Assembly (NCBI RefSeq): GCF_004803635.1
Contig: NZ_SSWX01000007.1
Span: forward strand, 62,001 to 126,000
Source of the DNA: Lampropedia aestuarii
GTDB lineage: Bacteria; Pseudomonadota; Gammaproteobacteria; Burkholderiales; Burkholderiaceae_C
Direction of reading: 5' to 3'
DNA length: 64,000 bases
The notes beneath the pieces were generated by a model. That model saw only the letters and a program-made list of their open reading frames with translations. It ran no database searches and was not told the DNA's origin. Of this stretch, positions 1 to 8,515 are shown piece by piece (within the stretch, counting starts at the first letter, position 1; every line of letters begins with the position of its first letter). The position numbers were made by a program, and so were the translations under genes.

Positions 1-12
1 AAAAGCGCATTG

Positions 13-120
13 CGGCGTTGCCCGTTTTGTTCATACAGACGTATGAACTGCAACAGGCGCCTTGCACTGCCACTTTTTTGTGCCTTGCGCGACAGCAAAA
101 AGATCGTAAACACGTTCTTA
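13..120 (+). repeat. Structured dispersed repeat, most complete copy
   Basis: The unit starts with GTTGC (17-21), then a perfect 8-bp hairpin GTTCATAC/GTATGAAC (29-36 with 41-48, loop AGAC), then GCAAC (50-54), which can pair with the GTTGC. Next come a stretch containing CTTTTTTGTGCCTTGCGCG and a tail AGATCGTAAACACGTTCT (101-118). Related full or partial copies lie at 48473-48516, 32553-32640, 9742-9816 and, tail only, at 4899-4916 on the opposite strand. It fills the space downstream of the thioesterase gene, so it may act as a bidirectional terminator or be a REP-like element. Positions 121-191 hold nothing recognisable. Confidence 0.7.
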
Positions 121-191
121 AAAAATAGCATGGCAATAGCGCAACCATAGCATGGGACTTTGACAGCATAAGCCGCTATGTCCTCTGTTGC

Positions 192-683
192 TTAACTGGC
201 CTGGCTGATGCTTTGGTAGCGCTCTTGCAACTCTTGGCGCAATTGGCGGCGCTGCTGGGCTTGGTGGTAGCGGCGCACCTCCTCCGCAGTTTGCGGGTTC
301 AGGGGCGGCACGGGCGTGGGCTTGCCTTCGCTGCCCATTGCAACCATGGTGAAAAAGCAGCTATTGGTGTGCCGCACACTGCGCTCGCGCACGTTTTCCG
401 TCACGACCTTGATGCCGATTTCCATCGAGGTGCGGCCTGCATAATTGACCGAAGCCAAAAACGTCACCAATTCGCCGACGTGAATAGGTTGGCGAAACAC
501 GACCTGGTCCACCGACATGGTCACCGCGTAGGTGCCAGCGTAGCGGCTGGCGCAGGCGTAGGCGACTTCGTCGAGTAGCTTCAAAATCTGACCGCCGTGG
601 ACATTGCCGGAGAAGTTGGCCATATCAGGCATCATCAACACTGTCATCGTCAATTGGTGATTGCCAGGCGCCATTGTGGGCAT
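192..683 (-). CDS. Acyl-CoA thioesterase, hotdog fold (YciA/BACH type)
   Basis: A 163-residue protein with the single hotdog domain of cytosolic acyl-CoA hydrolases. The segment NFSGNVHGGQILKLLDEVAY (about residues 24-43) carries the HGG-hinge and the catalytic Asp of this family, and it continues into a motif for a hexameric hotdog barrel. These enzymes hydrolyse acyl-CoA to free acid and CoA in the cytoplasm; the chain-length preference cannot be read here. The ATG at 683 is used, with a second ATG three codons on. The gene is divergent from the S9 peptidase gene, with about 85 bp between their starts, so the two promoters share that gap. Confidence 0.88.
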   Translation of the reverse strand: MPTMAPGNHQLTMTVLMMPDMANFSGNVHGGQILKLLDEVAYACASRYAGTYAVTMSVDQVVFRQPIHVGELVTFLASVNYAGRTSMEIGIKVVTENVRERSVRHTNSCFFTMVAMGSEGKPTPVPPLNPQTAEEVRRYHQAQQRRQLRQELQERYQSISQAS

Positions 684-768
684 TGCGGATTCCTTTATTG
701 TGGGGCTTAAAAGGCGTTATTGTCTGTGCTTTGTATTTCGTGTTCTGCATATCTCAGGAGAAAAACAA

Positions 769-2625
769 GTGTCTGTTGCTTCCGTGGCCCCTCAGCTTCC
801 ATTACGTGACTTTTTCCGCAACCCTGAGCAGGCGGCTTTTCGCCTGTCGGACGATGGTCGCACTTTGGGCTTTATGAAGCCTGCCAGCGTCGATGGCCAA
901 CCCGCTCGCATGAATATTTTTGTGCAGGCGCTGGACGGCAGCAGCTTGGTTGGCGAGGCTCGCCAGCTGACACAGGAAAGCGCGCGCGATATCGCCGGCT
1001 ACTTTTTCAAAGGCAACGACGTCGTGCTGTTCCAAAAGGACTTTGGCGGCGATGAAAATTTCCATGTGCTGGCCGTCAACGTGCACACCGGTAAAGTGAC
1101 CGACCTGACGCCGTTTGAGCAGGTGCGCGCCGGCATTGAAGACGATCTGGAAGACGATCCCAACCATATTCTGATTGGTCACAACCACCGCAACCCCGAG
1201 GTGTTCGACGTTTACCGCGTCAATATCCACACCGGCGAGGCCGTGCGCGTGGCAGAAAATCCCGGCAATATCGTTGGCTGGGCCACCGACCACGCGGGCA
1301 AAGTGCGTGCAGCCACGACCACCGATGGGCTGCACACCAGCTTGCTCTACCGCGACAGCGAGGCAGAGGAGTTTCGCCCGCTGATCACCACCGACTACCG
1401 CACCAGCGTTAGCCCGGCGTTTTTCAGCTTTGACAACCAGCAGCTGTATTTGATGAGCAACCGAGGCCGCGACAAGGTGGCCTTTGTGCGCATCGATCCG
1501 GCCCAGCCCGATGTGGAGGAGCTGATCTACAGCACCGAAGAAGTGGATCTGGCCAGCGTAGCTTATTCCAGCAAGCGCAAAGTCATCACCGTCGCTGCGT
1601 ATGAAACCGACAAAGTCCAGCTGCACTTCTTTGATGACAACAGCCGCGCTTTGTACGACAAGCTCAAGGCCCAGTTGCCGGGCTACGAAGTCAGCCTGCA
1701 GTCGCACAACAAGGACGAAACCCTGTTTGTGGTGGCTGCGCACAACGACCGCACGGCCGGCTCGCGCTATTTGTACGACGCCAGCAGCGACAGCCTGACC
1801 AAGCTGGCCGATATCAACCCGCTGATTCCTGAGGCCGAAATGGCCCAGATGCAGCCTATCCACTACACCAGCCGCGATGGCTTGACGATCCACGGCTACC
1901 TGACCTTGCCCAAAGGCGTGGACCCGAAAAACCTGCCGATCATTGTCAATCCACACGGCGGCCCTTGGGCGCGTGACAGCTGGGGTTACAACCCCGAGGT
2001 GCAGTTCCTGGCCAACCGCGGCTATGGCGTGTTGCAAATCAACTTCCGCAGCTCGACCGGTTATGGCCGTGCGTTTTGGGAGGCAGGTTTTGGCCAATGG
2101 GGGCTGGCGATGCAAGACGACATCACCGATGGCGTTGCCTGGCTGATTGAACAAGGCGTGGCCGATCCCAAGCGCATCGCCATTTACGGTGCCAGCTACG
2201 GCGGCTATGCCACGCTGGCTGGCATCACGTTCACGCCGGATTTGTATGCGGCCGCTGTCGATTACGTCGGTGTGTCGAATCTGTTTACCTTCATGGGCAC
2301 GATTCCACCGTACTGGAAACCGATGCTGACGATGATGCAAGACATGGTTGGTGACCCGGTCAAAGACAAGGACCGTTTGACTGCAACGTCCCCGGCACTG
2401 CATGTTGACAAGATCACAACGCCTTTGTTCATTGCCCAGGGCGCGCAAGATCCACGCGTGAACAAGGCCGAGAGCGACCAGGTCGTTGAGGCCTTGCGCC
2501 AGCGCGGTGTCGAGGTTGAATACATGGTCAAGGACAACGAAGGCCATGGTTTTCACAACGACGAGAACAAGTTCGAGTTTTATGAGGCCATGGAGCGCTT
2601 TTTGGCGCAGCACCTGGCTCGCTAA
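769..2625 (+). CDS. S9 family serine peptidase (prolyl-oligopeptidase/acylaminoacyl-peptidase type)
   Basis: A 618-residue protein starting at GTG 769. The AGGAG at 756-760 decides this start; upstream in-frame codons run into the divergent gene. The N-terminal half (residues about 15-370) has the repeated short strands expected of a beta-propeller, and the C-terminal third is an alpha/beta hydrolase. The triad is visible: Ser476 in GASYGG, Asp561 in QGAQDPR and His593 in NEGHGF. There is no signal peptide, so a cytoplasmic peptidase acting on short peptides is expected. The long antisense open frame across this gene is a codon-bias shadow. Confidence 0.93.
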   Translation: MSVASVAPQLPLRDFFRNPEQAAFRLSDDGRTLGFMKPASVDGQPARMNIFVQALDGSSLVGEARQLTQESARDIAGYFFKGNDVVLFQKDFGGDENFHVLAVNVHTGKVTDLTPFEQVRAGIEDDLEDDPNHILIGHNHRNPEVFDVYRVNIHTGEAVRVAENPGNIVGWATDHAGKVRAATTTDGLHTSLLYRDSEAEEFRPLITTDYRTSVSPAFFSFDNQQLYLMSNRGRDKVAFVRIDPAQPDVEELIYSTEEVDLASVAYSSKRKVITVAAYETDKVQLHFFDDNSRALYDKLKAQLPGYEVSLQSHNKDETLFVVAAHNDRTAGSRYLYDASSDSLTKLADINPLIPEAEMAQMQPIHYTSRDGLTIHGYLTLPKGVDPKNLPIIVNPHGGPWARDSWGYNPEVQFLANRGYGVLQINFRSSTGYGRAFWEAGFGQWGLAMQDDITDGVAWLIEQGVADPKRIAIYGASYGGYATLAGITFTPDLYAAAVDYVGVSNLFTFMGTIPPYWKPMLTMMQDMVGDPVKDKDRLTATSPALHVDKITTPLFIAQGAQDPRVNKAESDQVVEALRQRGVEVEYMVKDNEGHGFHNDENKFEFYEAMERFLAQHLAR

Positions 2626-2777
2626 GCCGGGGTGGGGCCGCCAGGCTTGGCCAAGATCCATGCTTGGCAGGCTGGGGCTGGCTAGAAAACCACTGGCCGA
2701 CGTGGTATTGTTCGCACCCTTTGGCAGGTGGCCAGCCGGGGCAACCCAGTTTCGGCCGCTGTGCTCGCTGCGATTGA

Positions 2778-4109
2778 ATGAAAGATTCCCCCATGTCCAC
2801 TTGTGCCCCAGAAGCCCTGTCGCTCACCCAGGCCGCGCCCATCGCCTGTGATGTGGCCATCATTGGCGCGGGTCCAGCGGGCTTGATGGCGGCCGAGCAT
2901 TTGACGCAATCGGGCTTGTCAGTGCATGTGTTCGAGGCCAAACCGTCGGCTGCACGCAAGTTTCTGATGGCTGGCAAAGGCGGTCTGAACCTGACGCACT
3001 CGGAAGCATTCGGGCCTTTTGTCAGCCGCTATGCCGAGCGCAGCGAGCAACTGCGCCCTTGGTTGCAAGCCTGGGGGGCAGAGCAATTGGTGCAATGGGT
3101 CAAAGGCTTGGGCTTTGATACTTTTGTGGGCAGCTCAGGCCGGGTTTTTCCAACCGATATGAAAGCCGCGCCTTTGCTGCGAGCTTGGCTGGCGCGTCTG
3201 CGTTCGCAGTCGGTGGTACTGCATATGCGCCATCGTTGGCTGGGCTGGAATGACCGAGGCCAGCCGCTGGTGCAGAGCGAACAGGGCTTGCACACGATTG
3301 ATTGCAAGGCCTTGGTGCTGGCAACTGGCGGTGGCAGCTGGGCGCAATTGGGGTCTGATGGCGCTTGGCTGCCGTGGTTGCAGGCCAAAGGGGTGGAGGT
3401 GGCGCCTTTACAGCCTGCCAATTGCGGCTTTGATGTGGCTGCGCAAGACGGTACGGCCTTAGGTTGGAGCACGGTATTTCGCGAGCGCTTTGCGGGCACG
3501 CCAATCAAATCGGTTGTGCTGTCGTTTGAAGGTGGCAAAGGACCTGCGTTTGAGCGCCAGGGCGAGTTTGTTGTCACGCAAACCGGTATTGAAGGCAGTT
3601 TGGTGTATGCGGCTTCGGCGCTGCTGCGCGATGCGATTGCGCAGCACGGCAGCGCGCGTTTAACGCTGGACCTGATGCCGCAGTGGTCTGCTGAGCGGGT
3701 GCTGACCGAGCTGAGCAAGTCCAGAGGTTCGCGCAGTTTGACCAGCCATCTCAAAACGCGGCTGGGTTTGGATGGCGTGAAAACAGGACTGCTCTATGAG
3801 GTGCTTGGCAAGGCCGGCATGGCGGATATCGCCCAGCTGGCCGCTGCTATTAAAAGTTTGCCGTTGACTTTGGCGGCGGCGCGACCGATCGATGAGGCAA
3901 TTAGCACGGCGGGTGGTGTGCGCCTGGAAGCGCTGGATGACAACGGCATGTGCGTGCATGTGCCAGGGGTGTTTTGCGCGGGCGAAATGCTCGATTGGGA
4001 AGCGCCTACTGGCGGCTATTTGCTGACCGCTTGTATGGCCTCAGGCGTGCATGTGGCGCGTGGGGTGCGGCGTTATTTAGGGTGTATGCCTATGACACAA
4101 AACGCGTAG
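2778..4109 (+). CDS. NAD(P)/FAD-dependent oxidoreductase, HI0933/BaiN-like (TIGR03862 type)
   Basis: A 443-residue flavoprotein. Residues about 26-42 hold the Rossmann motif IIGAGPAGLMAAE, followed by the KFLMAGKGGLNLTHSE stretch typical of the HI0933 family and a C-terminal GGYLLTACMASG motif that closes over FAD. The substrate is unknown; family members are annotated only as aminoacetone oxidase-like or BaiN-like. The start could be ATG 2778 or ATG 2793 (MSTCAPEAL). Its TAG stop (4107-4109) lies inside an inverted-repeat element that also ends the convergent msrQ gene. Confidence 0.85.
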   Translation: MKDSPMSTCAPEALSLTQAAPIACDVAIIGAGPAGLMAAEHLTQSGLSVHVFEAKPSAARKFLMAGKGGLNLTHSEAFGPFVSRYAERSEQLRPWLQAWGAEQLVQWVKGLGFDTFVGSSGRVFPTDMKAAPLLRAWLARLRSQSVVLHMRHRWLGWNDRGQPLVQSEQGLHTIDCKALVLATGGGSWAQLGSDGAWLPWLQAKGVEVAPLQPANCGFDVAAQDGTALGWSTVFRERFAGTPIKSVVLSFEGGKGPAFERQGEFVVTQTGIEGSLVYAASALLRDAIAQHGSARLTLDLMPQWSAERVLTELSKSRGSRSLTSHLKTRLGLDGVKTGLLYEVLGKAGMADIAQLAAAIKSLPLTLAAARPIDEAISTAGGVRLEALDDNGMCVHVPGVFCAGEMLDWEAPTGGYLLTACMASGVHVARGVRRYLGCMPMTQNA

Positions 4110-4239
4110 GGTGGGCAGGTTTCCTGCCCACGCCATCTGCGGTAAAAACATACGGTGTTGCAAAGGACGTTTTAGAAAGGCCGCGCCTTATCTTCAGGTC
4201 GGGCACATCCGCGTGGGCCGGAAGCCTGCCCACCCTACG
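4105..4239. repeat. Paired GTAGGGTGGGC palindromes (BIME/MITE-like)
   Basis: Two inverted 28-bp arms, 4105-4132 and 4212-4239, match each other as reverse complements at 26 of 28 positions. Each arm is itself a hairpin: GTGGGCAGG/CCTGCCCAC with a 3-nt loop on the left, and the same with one mismatch on the right. The arms enclose about 80 bp. The element lies between convergent genes. The TAG stop of the flavoprotein gene (4107-4109) and the TAG stop of msrQ (4235-4237 on the minus strand) are both part of the arm termini. It probably also serves as a transcription terminator. Confidence 0.85.
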
Positions 4240-4867
4240 ATTTGACTACGTGTTGCAGCCGTGCTTTTCTGACCCGAAACACTACGCGAGCCAGCAGCAG
4301 CGCGGCGATGATCGAGCCGTACAACCAGACCTCGTCAAAATTGTTTTTGCCAGCGCGCATCCACCAAAAATGCAGCACGGCCAAGGCCGCTGCCGCGTAG
4401 ATACTGCGGTGCAGCCACTGCCAGCGTTTGCCGCCCATCAGGCGAATGAGCTTGGGGATCGAGGTGATGGCCAGCACCAGCAGAATCAACCAGGCCAGTG
4501 TGCCAACCAGGATAAATGGGCGGTTGACCAGATCAGCGATGATACCGGGCCAATCCAGGCCCATGTCAAACACCACATACGACAGCCAATGCAAGCTGGC
4601 ATAGAAAAATGCATACAGGCCCAGCATGCGCCGGTATTTGGCCATTGCATTCCAGTGCAGCCATTGCCGCAATGGGGTCACGGCCAAGGCCAGGCAGATA
4701 AAGCGAATTGCCCAGTCACCCAGCGAACGCAGCAGGGCTTCTGCCGGGTTCGCGCCTAAGCCATCGGTGATGGCCAAATACAGCAGCCAAGCTGCAGGTG
4801 CCAAGCACAGTAGATGCGACAGCACGCGCACTGCGCTGCGCTGTCCGGGAGTGAGTTTGAACGCCAT
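4235..4867 (-). CDS. msrQ: Protein-methionine-sulfoxide reductase heme-binding subunit MsrQ
   Basis: A 210-residue integral membrane protein of the YedZ/MsrQ family, which carries b-type heme and passes quinol-derived electrons to MsrP. About six hydrophobic segments can be followed. Candidate heme-ligand histidines occur in ASLHWLSYV, WQWLHRSIY and VLHFWW. The ATG at 4867 (MAFKLTPGQ) is preferred because a GGGG stretch precedes it; the ATG at 4885 lacks any ribosome site. It lies 48 bp downstream of msrP on the same strand, the usual msrPQ order, and ends inside the palindrome element. Confidence 0.93.
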   Translation of the reverse strand: MAFKLTPGQRSAVRVLSHLLCLAPAAWLLYLAITDGLGANPAEALLRSLGDWAIRFICLALAVTPLRQWLHWNAMAKYRRMLGLYAFFYASLHWLSYVVFDMGLDWPGIIADLVNRPFILVGTLAWLILLVLAITSIPKLIRLMGGKRWQWLHRSIYAAAALAVLHFWWMRAGKNNFDEVWLYGSIIAALLLARVVFRVRKARLQHVVKS

Positions 4868-4898
4868 CGCAGTGCCCCGTTTCAATGTGTTGGGGTTT

Positions 4899-4916
4899 AG
4901 AACGTGTTTACGATCT
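4899..4916 (-). repeat. Tail fragment of the dispersed repeat
   Basis: On the minus strand this reads AGATCGTAAACACGTTCT, identical over 18 bases to positions 101-118 on the plus strand. It lies between msrP and msrQ and touches the last base of the msrP stop codon. Confidence 0.7.
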
Positions 4917-5896
4917 TAGTAGTTTTTGCGCAAGTCCATGCCGGCGTATAGCTGGCCTACTTGTTCTTCATAACCATTGAACAACAGCGTTTTATTGCGT
5001 CGGGCAAACAGGCCGCCTTCGCCAATGCGGCGCTCGGTGGCCTGGCTCCAGCGCGGGTGCGGTACATCGGGGTTGACGTTGGAGTAAAAGCCGTATTCAT
5101 TGCGCGCGGCCTTGTTCCAGGCCGTGCCCGGCTGCTGCTCGACCAAACGAATCGTCGTGATGCTCTTGGCGCTTTTGAAACCGTATTTCCAAGGCACGAC
5201 CAGGCGCACAGGCGCGCCGTTTTGCTTGGGCAGCGCATGGCCGTACATGCCAAAAGCCAGCATCGCCAGCGGGTTCATGGCTTCGTCCAGGCGCAGGCCT
5301 TCGGTGTATGGCCAGTCCAGCACGCCACTGCGCAAACCGGGCATGGTTTTGGGATCGGCCAGGGTCACAAACTCGACGTATTTGGCGCTGCCTTGCGGCT
5401 CGACCTTGTCCAGCAGTTTGGAGAGTGAATAGCCAATCCAAGGAATGACCATTGACCAGCCTTCCACACAGCGCAGGCGGTAGATGCGTTCTTCCTGCGC
5501 ACTGAGTTTGAGCAATTGGTCAATATCAAAGGTTTGCGGCTTGTTGACCAGGCCTTCAACCCTCACGGTCCAGGGCTGGGTTTGCAAGGTATGGGCGTTT
5601 TTGACCGGATCGCCTTTGTCCAAGCCAAACTCGTAGTAGTTGTTATAACTGGAGGCATCCTGGAACGGTGTTTGTTTCTCAGTTGAGATCGCGCCCGGCA
5701 CTGCCGAGCGCACCGTTTGCATCGCTGCCAGATCCAATTCACCAGGGGTTTGTGACCATGCTGAACCCACTGCCAAGCTCGCGCCACCGGCTGCGGCCAA
5801 CTGCAGCAAAGCGCGTCGGTTCATGTACAGCGATTCGGGCGTGATGTCGCGGTGATCAGGATGGATGAAGCCGGTGTTGTTTGTTCGTATCAGCAT
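4916..5896 (-). CDS. msrP: Protein-methionine-sulfoxide reductase catalytic subunit MsrP
   Basis: A 326-residue periplasmic molybdopterin enzyme that repairs oxidised methionines in envelope proteins with electrons from MsrQ. The N-terminus has a Tat signal ([13 protein letters not shown], ending near SAWSQ), needed because the cofactor is inserted before export. The molybdenum-ligand cysteine is expected in [15 protein letters not shown]. The start is ATG 5896, preceded by AAGGA; the longer upstream frame has no such signal and would bury the Tat motif. The TAA stop overlaps a copy of the dispersed-repeat tail (4899-4916). Confidence 0.94.
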   Translation of the reverse strand: MLIRTNNTGFIHPDHRDITPESLYMNRRALLQLAAAGGASLAVGSAWSQTPGELDLAAMQTVRSAVPGAISTEKQTPFQDASSYNNYYEFGLDKGDPVKNAHTLQTQPWTVRVEGLVNKPQTFDIDQLLKLSAQEERIYRLRCVEGWSMVIPWIGYSLSKLLDKVEPQGSAKYVEFVTLADPKTMPGLRSGVLDWPYTEGLRLDEAMNPLAMLAFGMYGHALPKQNGAPVRLVVPWKYGFKSAKSITTIRLVEQQPGTAWNKAARNEYGFYSNVNPDVPHPRWSQATERRIGEGGLFARRNKTLLFNGYEEQVGQLYAGMDLRKNY

Positions 5897-6254
5897 GGTG
5901 GTGATCCTTGTTTTCAGCTCAGAACGGGGGCACTTGCGAACATGCAAGCAGTTATACGCTTTTTCAAAAAACTGCGCACAGCCTGATTTGCAATCCATTC
6001 ATACTCTGTACAAGCTTCTATGACAATATTGTGCGCAAACAATTCATCCGCAATATTTAATTATTGTCAAAACCTCTCGCGGTACAGCGCGCCTTCGGTG
6101 GGCTGACGCACTCGGCATCGCACGAGGCACATCACAGCTTGCGCTTGATGCGCGCAGATCTTGAACAGGCATCCTAGGTGCGTGCGTGTGTATATGTGCA
6201 TGCTGAATTGGCACGCATAAGCAGTTTATACTTGGGCTCCTTTGGTGTTCAGGC
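5897..6254. other. Divergent intergenic region msrP/queC, no gene seen
   Basis: About 360 bases upstream of the msrP start contain no supported gene. The AAGGA ribosome site of msrP lies at its left edge on the minus strand. The region is relatively AT-rich around 6010-6065. No regulator site for msrP could be recognised. Confidence 0.5.
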
Positions 6255-6336
6255 TGGATTGCATTAGGGACGTACTGAGCAGGCTGTGGCAGGGCCTGCT
6301 GTAAAACAGACGCAAGCAATGCAATCCATCGTCCCT
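6255..6336 (+). promoter_or_regulatory. Interleaved inverted repeats upstream of queC (pseudoknot topology)
   Basis: Element A, TGGATTGCATT (6255-6265), pairs perfectly with A' AATGCAATCCA (6318-6328). Element B, AGGGACG (6266-6272), pairs with B' CGTCCCT (6330-6336). The order is A-B-A'-B', which cannot form one nested hairpin. Between them lies a separate 7-bp hairpin, AGCAGGC/GCCTGCT (6278-6284 with 6294-6300). The queC ATG is about 127 bases downstream. It could be a structured leader RNA or a pair of DNA operator sites. It does not match the preQ1-I riboswitch pattern. Confidence 0.6.
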
Positions 6337-6463
6337 GTGTGTATCCCAGCTCGCGCAGCTTTTTGCTGCGCTGTGAGCAGGTTGCATGCGTGGGCGTCAG
6401 CACAGCCGGCATCGTAATTGGCGACCCATTCCGCGCCTAAACCTGTCATCACGGATTCCTACT

Positions 6464-7165
6464 ATGCATACCTCTGCACTCGTGCTTTTCTCTGGCGGTC
6501 AAGATTCCGCTACGTGCCTTGCCTGGGCCTTAGAGCGCTACGCGCATGTCGAAACACTGGGCTTCAACTACGGCCAGCGCCATGCGGTCGAGCTGGAATG
6601 CCGCAGCACTTTCACCCAAGTCTTGCGCCAGCAATTTCCGCAGTGGGCGCACAAGTTGGGTGAAGACCACCTGCTCGATATGGGCCTGCTGGGGCAAATC
6701 AGCGACACCGCGCTGACACAGGCCAAAGCGATTGAATTTGAACAATCGGGCTTGCCCAATACCTTCGTGCCAGGGCGCAATCTGCTGTTTTTCACCTTTG
6801 CGGCCGCGCTGGCCTACCGCCGTGGTTTGACGGTGCTGGTGGGCGGCATGTGCGAGACCGATTACTCTGGCTATCCCGACTGCCGTGACAATACATTGAA
6901 GTCTTTGCAAGTGAGCTTGAGCCTGGGTCTGGATACGCCGCTGGTGCTGGAGACCCCGCTGATGTGGCTGGACAAGGCCGCGACCTGGCAAATGGCCGAG
7001 CAACTGGGCGGGCCAGAGCTGGTTGCGCTGATTGAAGAGCACACCCATACCTGCTACATGGGGGAGCGCAGCCAGCGCCATGCCTGGGGCTATGGTTGTG
7101 GCCAGTGCCCGGCCTGTGACTTGCGCCGCAGTGGTTTTGAGGCCTACCGTGGGGAGGCCGCATGA
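6464..7165 (+). CDS. queC: 7-cyano-7-deazaguanine synthase QueC
   Basis: A 233-residue ATP-dependent enzyme that turns 7-carboxy-7-deazaguanine plus ammonia into preQ0, the precursor of queuosine in tRNA. The PP-loop [10 protein letters not shown] is at residues about 10-19. The C-terminal zinc site is visible as CYMGER and [10 protein letters not shown]. The start is ATG 6464 because the conserved [12 protein letters not shown] begins there; the upstream in-frame extension is not conserved-looking. It overlaps queE by four bases (ATGA), which implies translational coupling in a queC-queE-queD operon. Confidence 0.96.
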   Translation: MHTSALVLFSGGQDSATCLAWALERYAHVETLGFNYGQRHAVELECRSTFTQVLRQQFPQWAHKLGEDHLLDMGLLGQISDTALTQAKAIEFEQSGLPNTFVPGRNLLFFTFAAALAYRRGLTVLVGGMCETDYSGYPDCRDNTLKSLQVSLSLGLDTPLVLETPLMWLDKAATWQMAEQLGGPELVALIEEHTHTCYMGERSQRHAWGYGCGQCPACDLRRSGFEAYRGEAA

Positions 7166-7794
7166 CCTACAGCGTCAAAGAGATTTTCTACACCTTGCAG
7201 GGCGAAGGCCTGCGCGCCGGACGGCCTGCGGTGTTTTGCCGTTTTAGCGGCTGCAATCTGTGGACTGGCCGAGAGGAAGATAGGCTCAAAGCCACCTGCC
7301 AGTTTTGTGACACCGATTTTGTGGGCACAGATGGCACTTTGGGCGGTAAGTTTGGCCAAGCCGAGGCTTTGGCTGCACACATTGCTGCGCTTTGGCCAAC
7401 TGGCCAAGCACACCGTTATGTGGTGCTGACCGGTGGCGAGCCGCTGTTGCAAGTGGATGCGGCATTGATAGAAGCCTTGCATGCGCAGGACTTTGAGATT
7501 GCGGTGGAAACCAATGGCACGGTGGCAGTGCCTGCTGGTATTGACTGGATTTGCGTCAGCCCCAAAGCCGGTGCGGATTGGGTGCAGCGCAGCGGTGACG
7601 AATTGAAATTGGTTTACCCGCAGCCAGGCTTGCTGCCCGCAACCATTACCTGTGTGGACTTTCAGTTCTACCTGTTGCAACCGATGGATGGGCCTTTGCT
7701 GCGCCAAAATACCCGTGCGGCCATTGATTACTGCCAAAACCATACGCAGTGGCGCTTGTCAGTGCAAACGCACAAAGTGCTGGAGATTCGCTAA
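7162..7794 (+). CDS. queE: 7-carboxy-7-deazaguanine synthase QueE
   Basis: A 210-residue radical-SAM enzyme that converts 6-carboxy-tetrahydropterin to 7-carboxy-7-deazaguanine. The [4Fe-4S] ligands are in the expanded CX14CX2C spacing (Cys in SGCNLW, then CQFC) known for Burkholderia-type QueE, rather than the canonical CX3CX2C. The N-terminus has YTLQGEG and the middle has [11 protein letters not shown] for SAM binding. The ATG overlaps the end of queC and the TAA overlaps the ATG of queD (TAATG), so the three genes are tightly coupled. Confidence 0.95.
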   Translation: MTYSVKEIFYTLQGEGLRAGRPAVFCRFSGCNLWTGREEDRLKATCQFCDTDFVGTDGTLGGKFGQAEALAAHIAALWPTGQAHRYVVLTGGEPLLQVDAALIEALHAQDFEIAVETNGTVAVPAGIDWICVSPKAGADWVQRSGDELKLVYPQPGLLPATITCVDFQFYLLQPMDGPLLRQNTRAAIDYCQNHTQWRLSVQTHKVLEIR

Positions 7795-8183
7795 TGGCCA
7801 TGCCGCAAGCCAGCCAAGTGCAGTACGAACTCTCGCAACGATTCTTTTTTGATGCCGCCCACACGTTGCACCGCGCCATTGAGGTTGAAAGCAGCCGACG
7901 CATCCATGGCCATACCTATGAGGCCGAAGTGACGGTGCGCGGTCTGCCTGATCCCAAGTCCGGGATGTTGATTGACTTGGGTTTTTTACGCAGCGAAATT
8001 GCCCGGCTGCGCGACAAGCTGGATCACCGCTTGCTCGACGAAGTCGAGGGCATAGGTCCGGCCACCTTGGAAAACCTTTGCACATACATCCGCACGCAGT
8101 TGGAGCCGGCTGTGCCCAATCTGTGCGCGGTGATGGTCGAGCGTCGCACCAGCGGTGACCGCTGTGTGTTGCGCTGGAAGTGA
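7794..8183 (+). CDS. queD: 6-carboxytetrahydropterin synthase QueD-like protein, catalytic Cys replaced
   Basis: A 129-residue T-fold protein of the PTPS/QueD family, the first step from dihydroneopterin triphosphate toward preQ0. Zinc ligands are seen in FFDAAHTL (His) and RIHGHTYEAE (two His). In E. coli QueD the catalytic Cys lies five residues before the first His of HGH; here that stretch is SSRRIHGH, with Ser instead. The C-terminal Glu in MVERRTSGD is kept. Operon position argues strongly for QueD function. The substitution may mark a different subfamily mechanism. Starts at 7794 or 7800 are both possible. Confidence 0.88.
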   Translation: MAMPQASQVQYELSQRFFFDAAHTLHRAIEVESSRRIHGHTYEAEVTVRGLPDPKSGMLIDLGFLRSEIARLRDKLDHRLLDEVEGIGPATLENLCTYIRTQLEPAVPNLCAVMVERRTSGDRCVLRWK

Positions 8184-8515
8184 GCGCATATGCCCAGCTT
8201 TGTGCGCTGCGGGTGCAGAGCCAGTATTGAATTTCAGCCCGATGCTGCGGACATCACCCCATTTTGGTGGCTGCGCGAGCTGTGCTGAGATCCTGAGCCA
8301 GTGCGAATTTTTTTGTGCGAATAGCGCGCTGGTGAGCGGGCAGGTAGACAAGGGGTATTATTTTGGCTGCGTCAAAAATACTCTGCGAAGTGTTGCAGCA
8401 CCCTCGGCCTTAGAGTTGAGCGTAGCAGGTGTTGCTGTTGCCTGTGAATGCCATTGCTTGCATTGGGCCATTGATCAGAGCTTTGCAGTTCTGCCCTTGT
8501 TTATTTGTTGAAAAA
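8184..8515. other. Intergenic region after queD, no gene seen
   Basis: About 330 bases. A 34-codon open frame (8190-8294, starting MPSFVRCG) lacks a ribosome site and is not called. No clear terminator or promoter was recognised; a TATTAT stretch near 8355 has no matching -35 box. Confidence 0.4.

Noticed and set aside
802-2661. 619-codon open frame antisense to the S9 peptidase gene
   Set aside because: It mirrors the codon bias of a clearly coding gene with an intact catalytic triad, and the peptide shows no recognisable domain.
6255-6463. preQ1 riboswitch upstream of queC
   Set aside because: I could not place the preQ1-I core (C-rich loop and A-rich tail forming the H-type pseudoknot) in this sequence; the pairings found are of a different size.
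8190-8294. 34-codon open frame with ADITPFWWLREL
   Set aside because: The end looks faintly like the N-terminus of a 2Fe-2S oxidoreductase subunit, but it is short and has no ribosome site or neighbours to support it.
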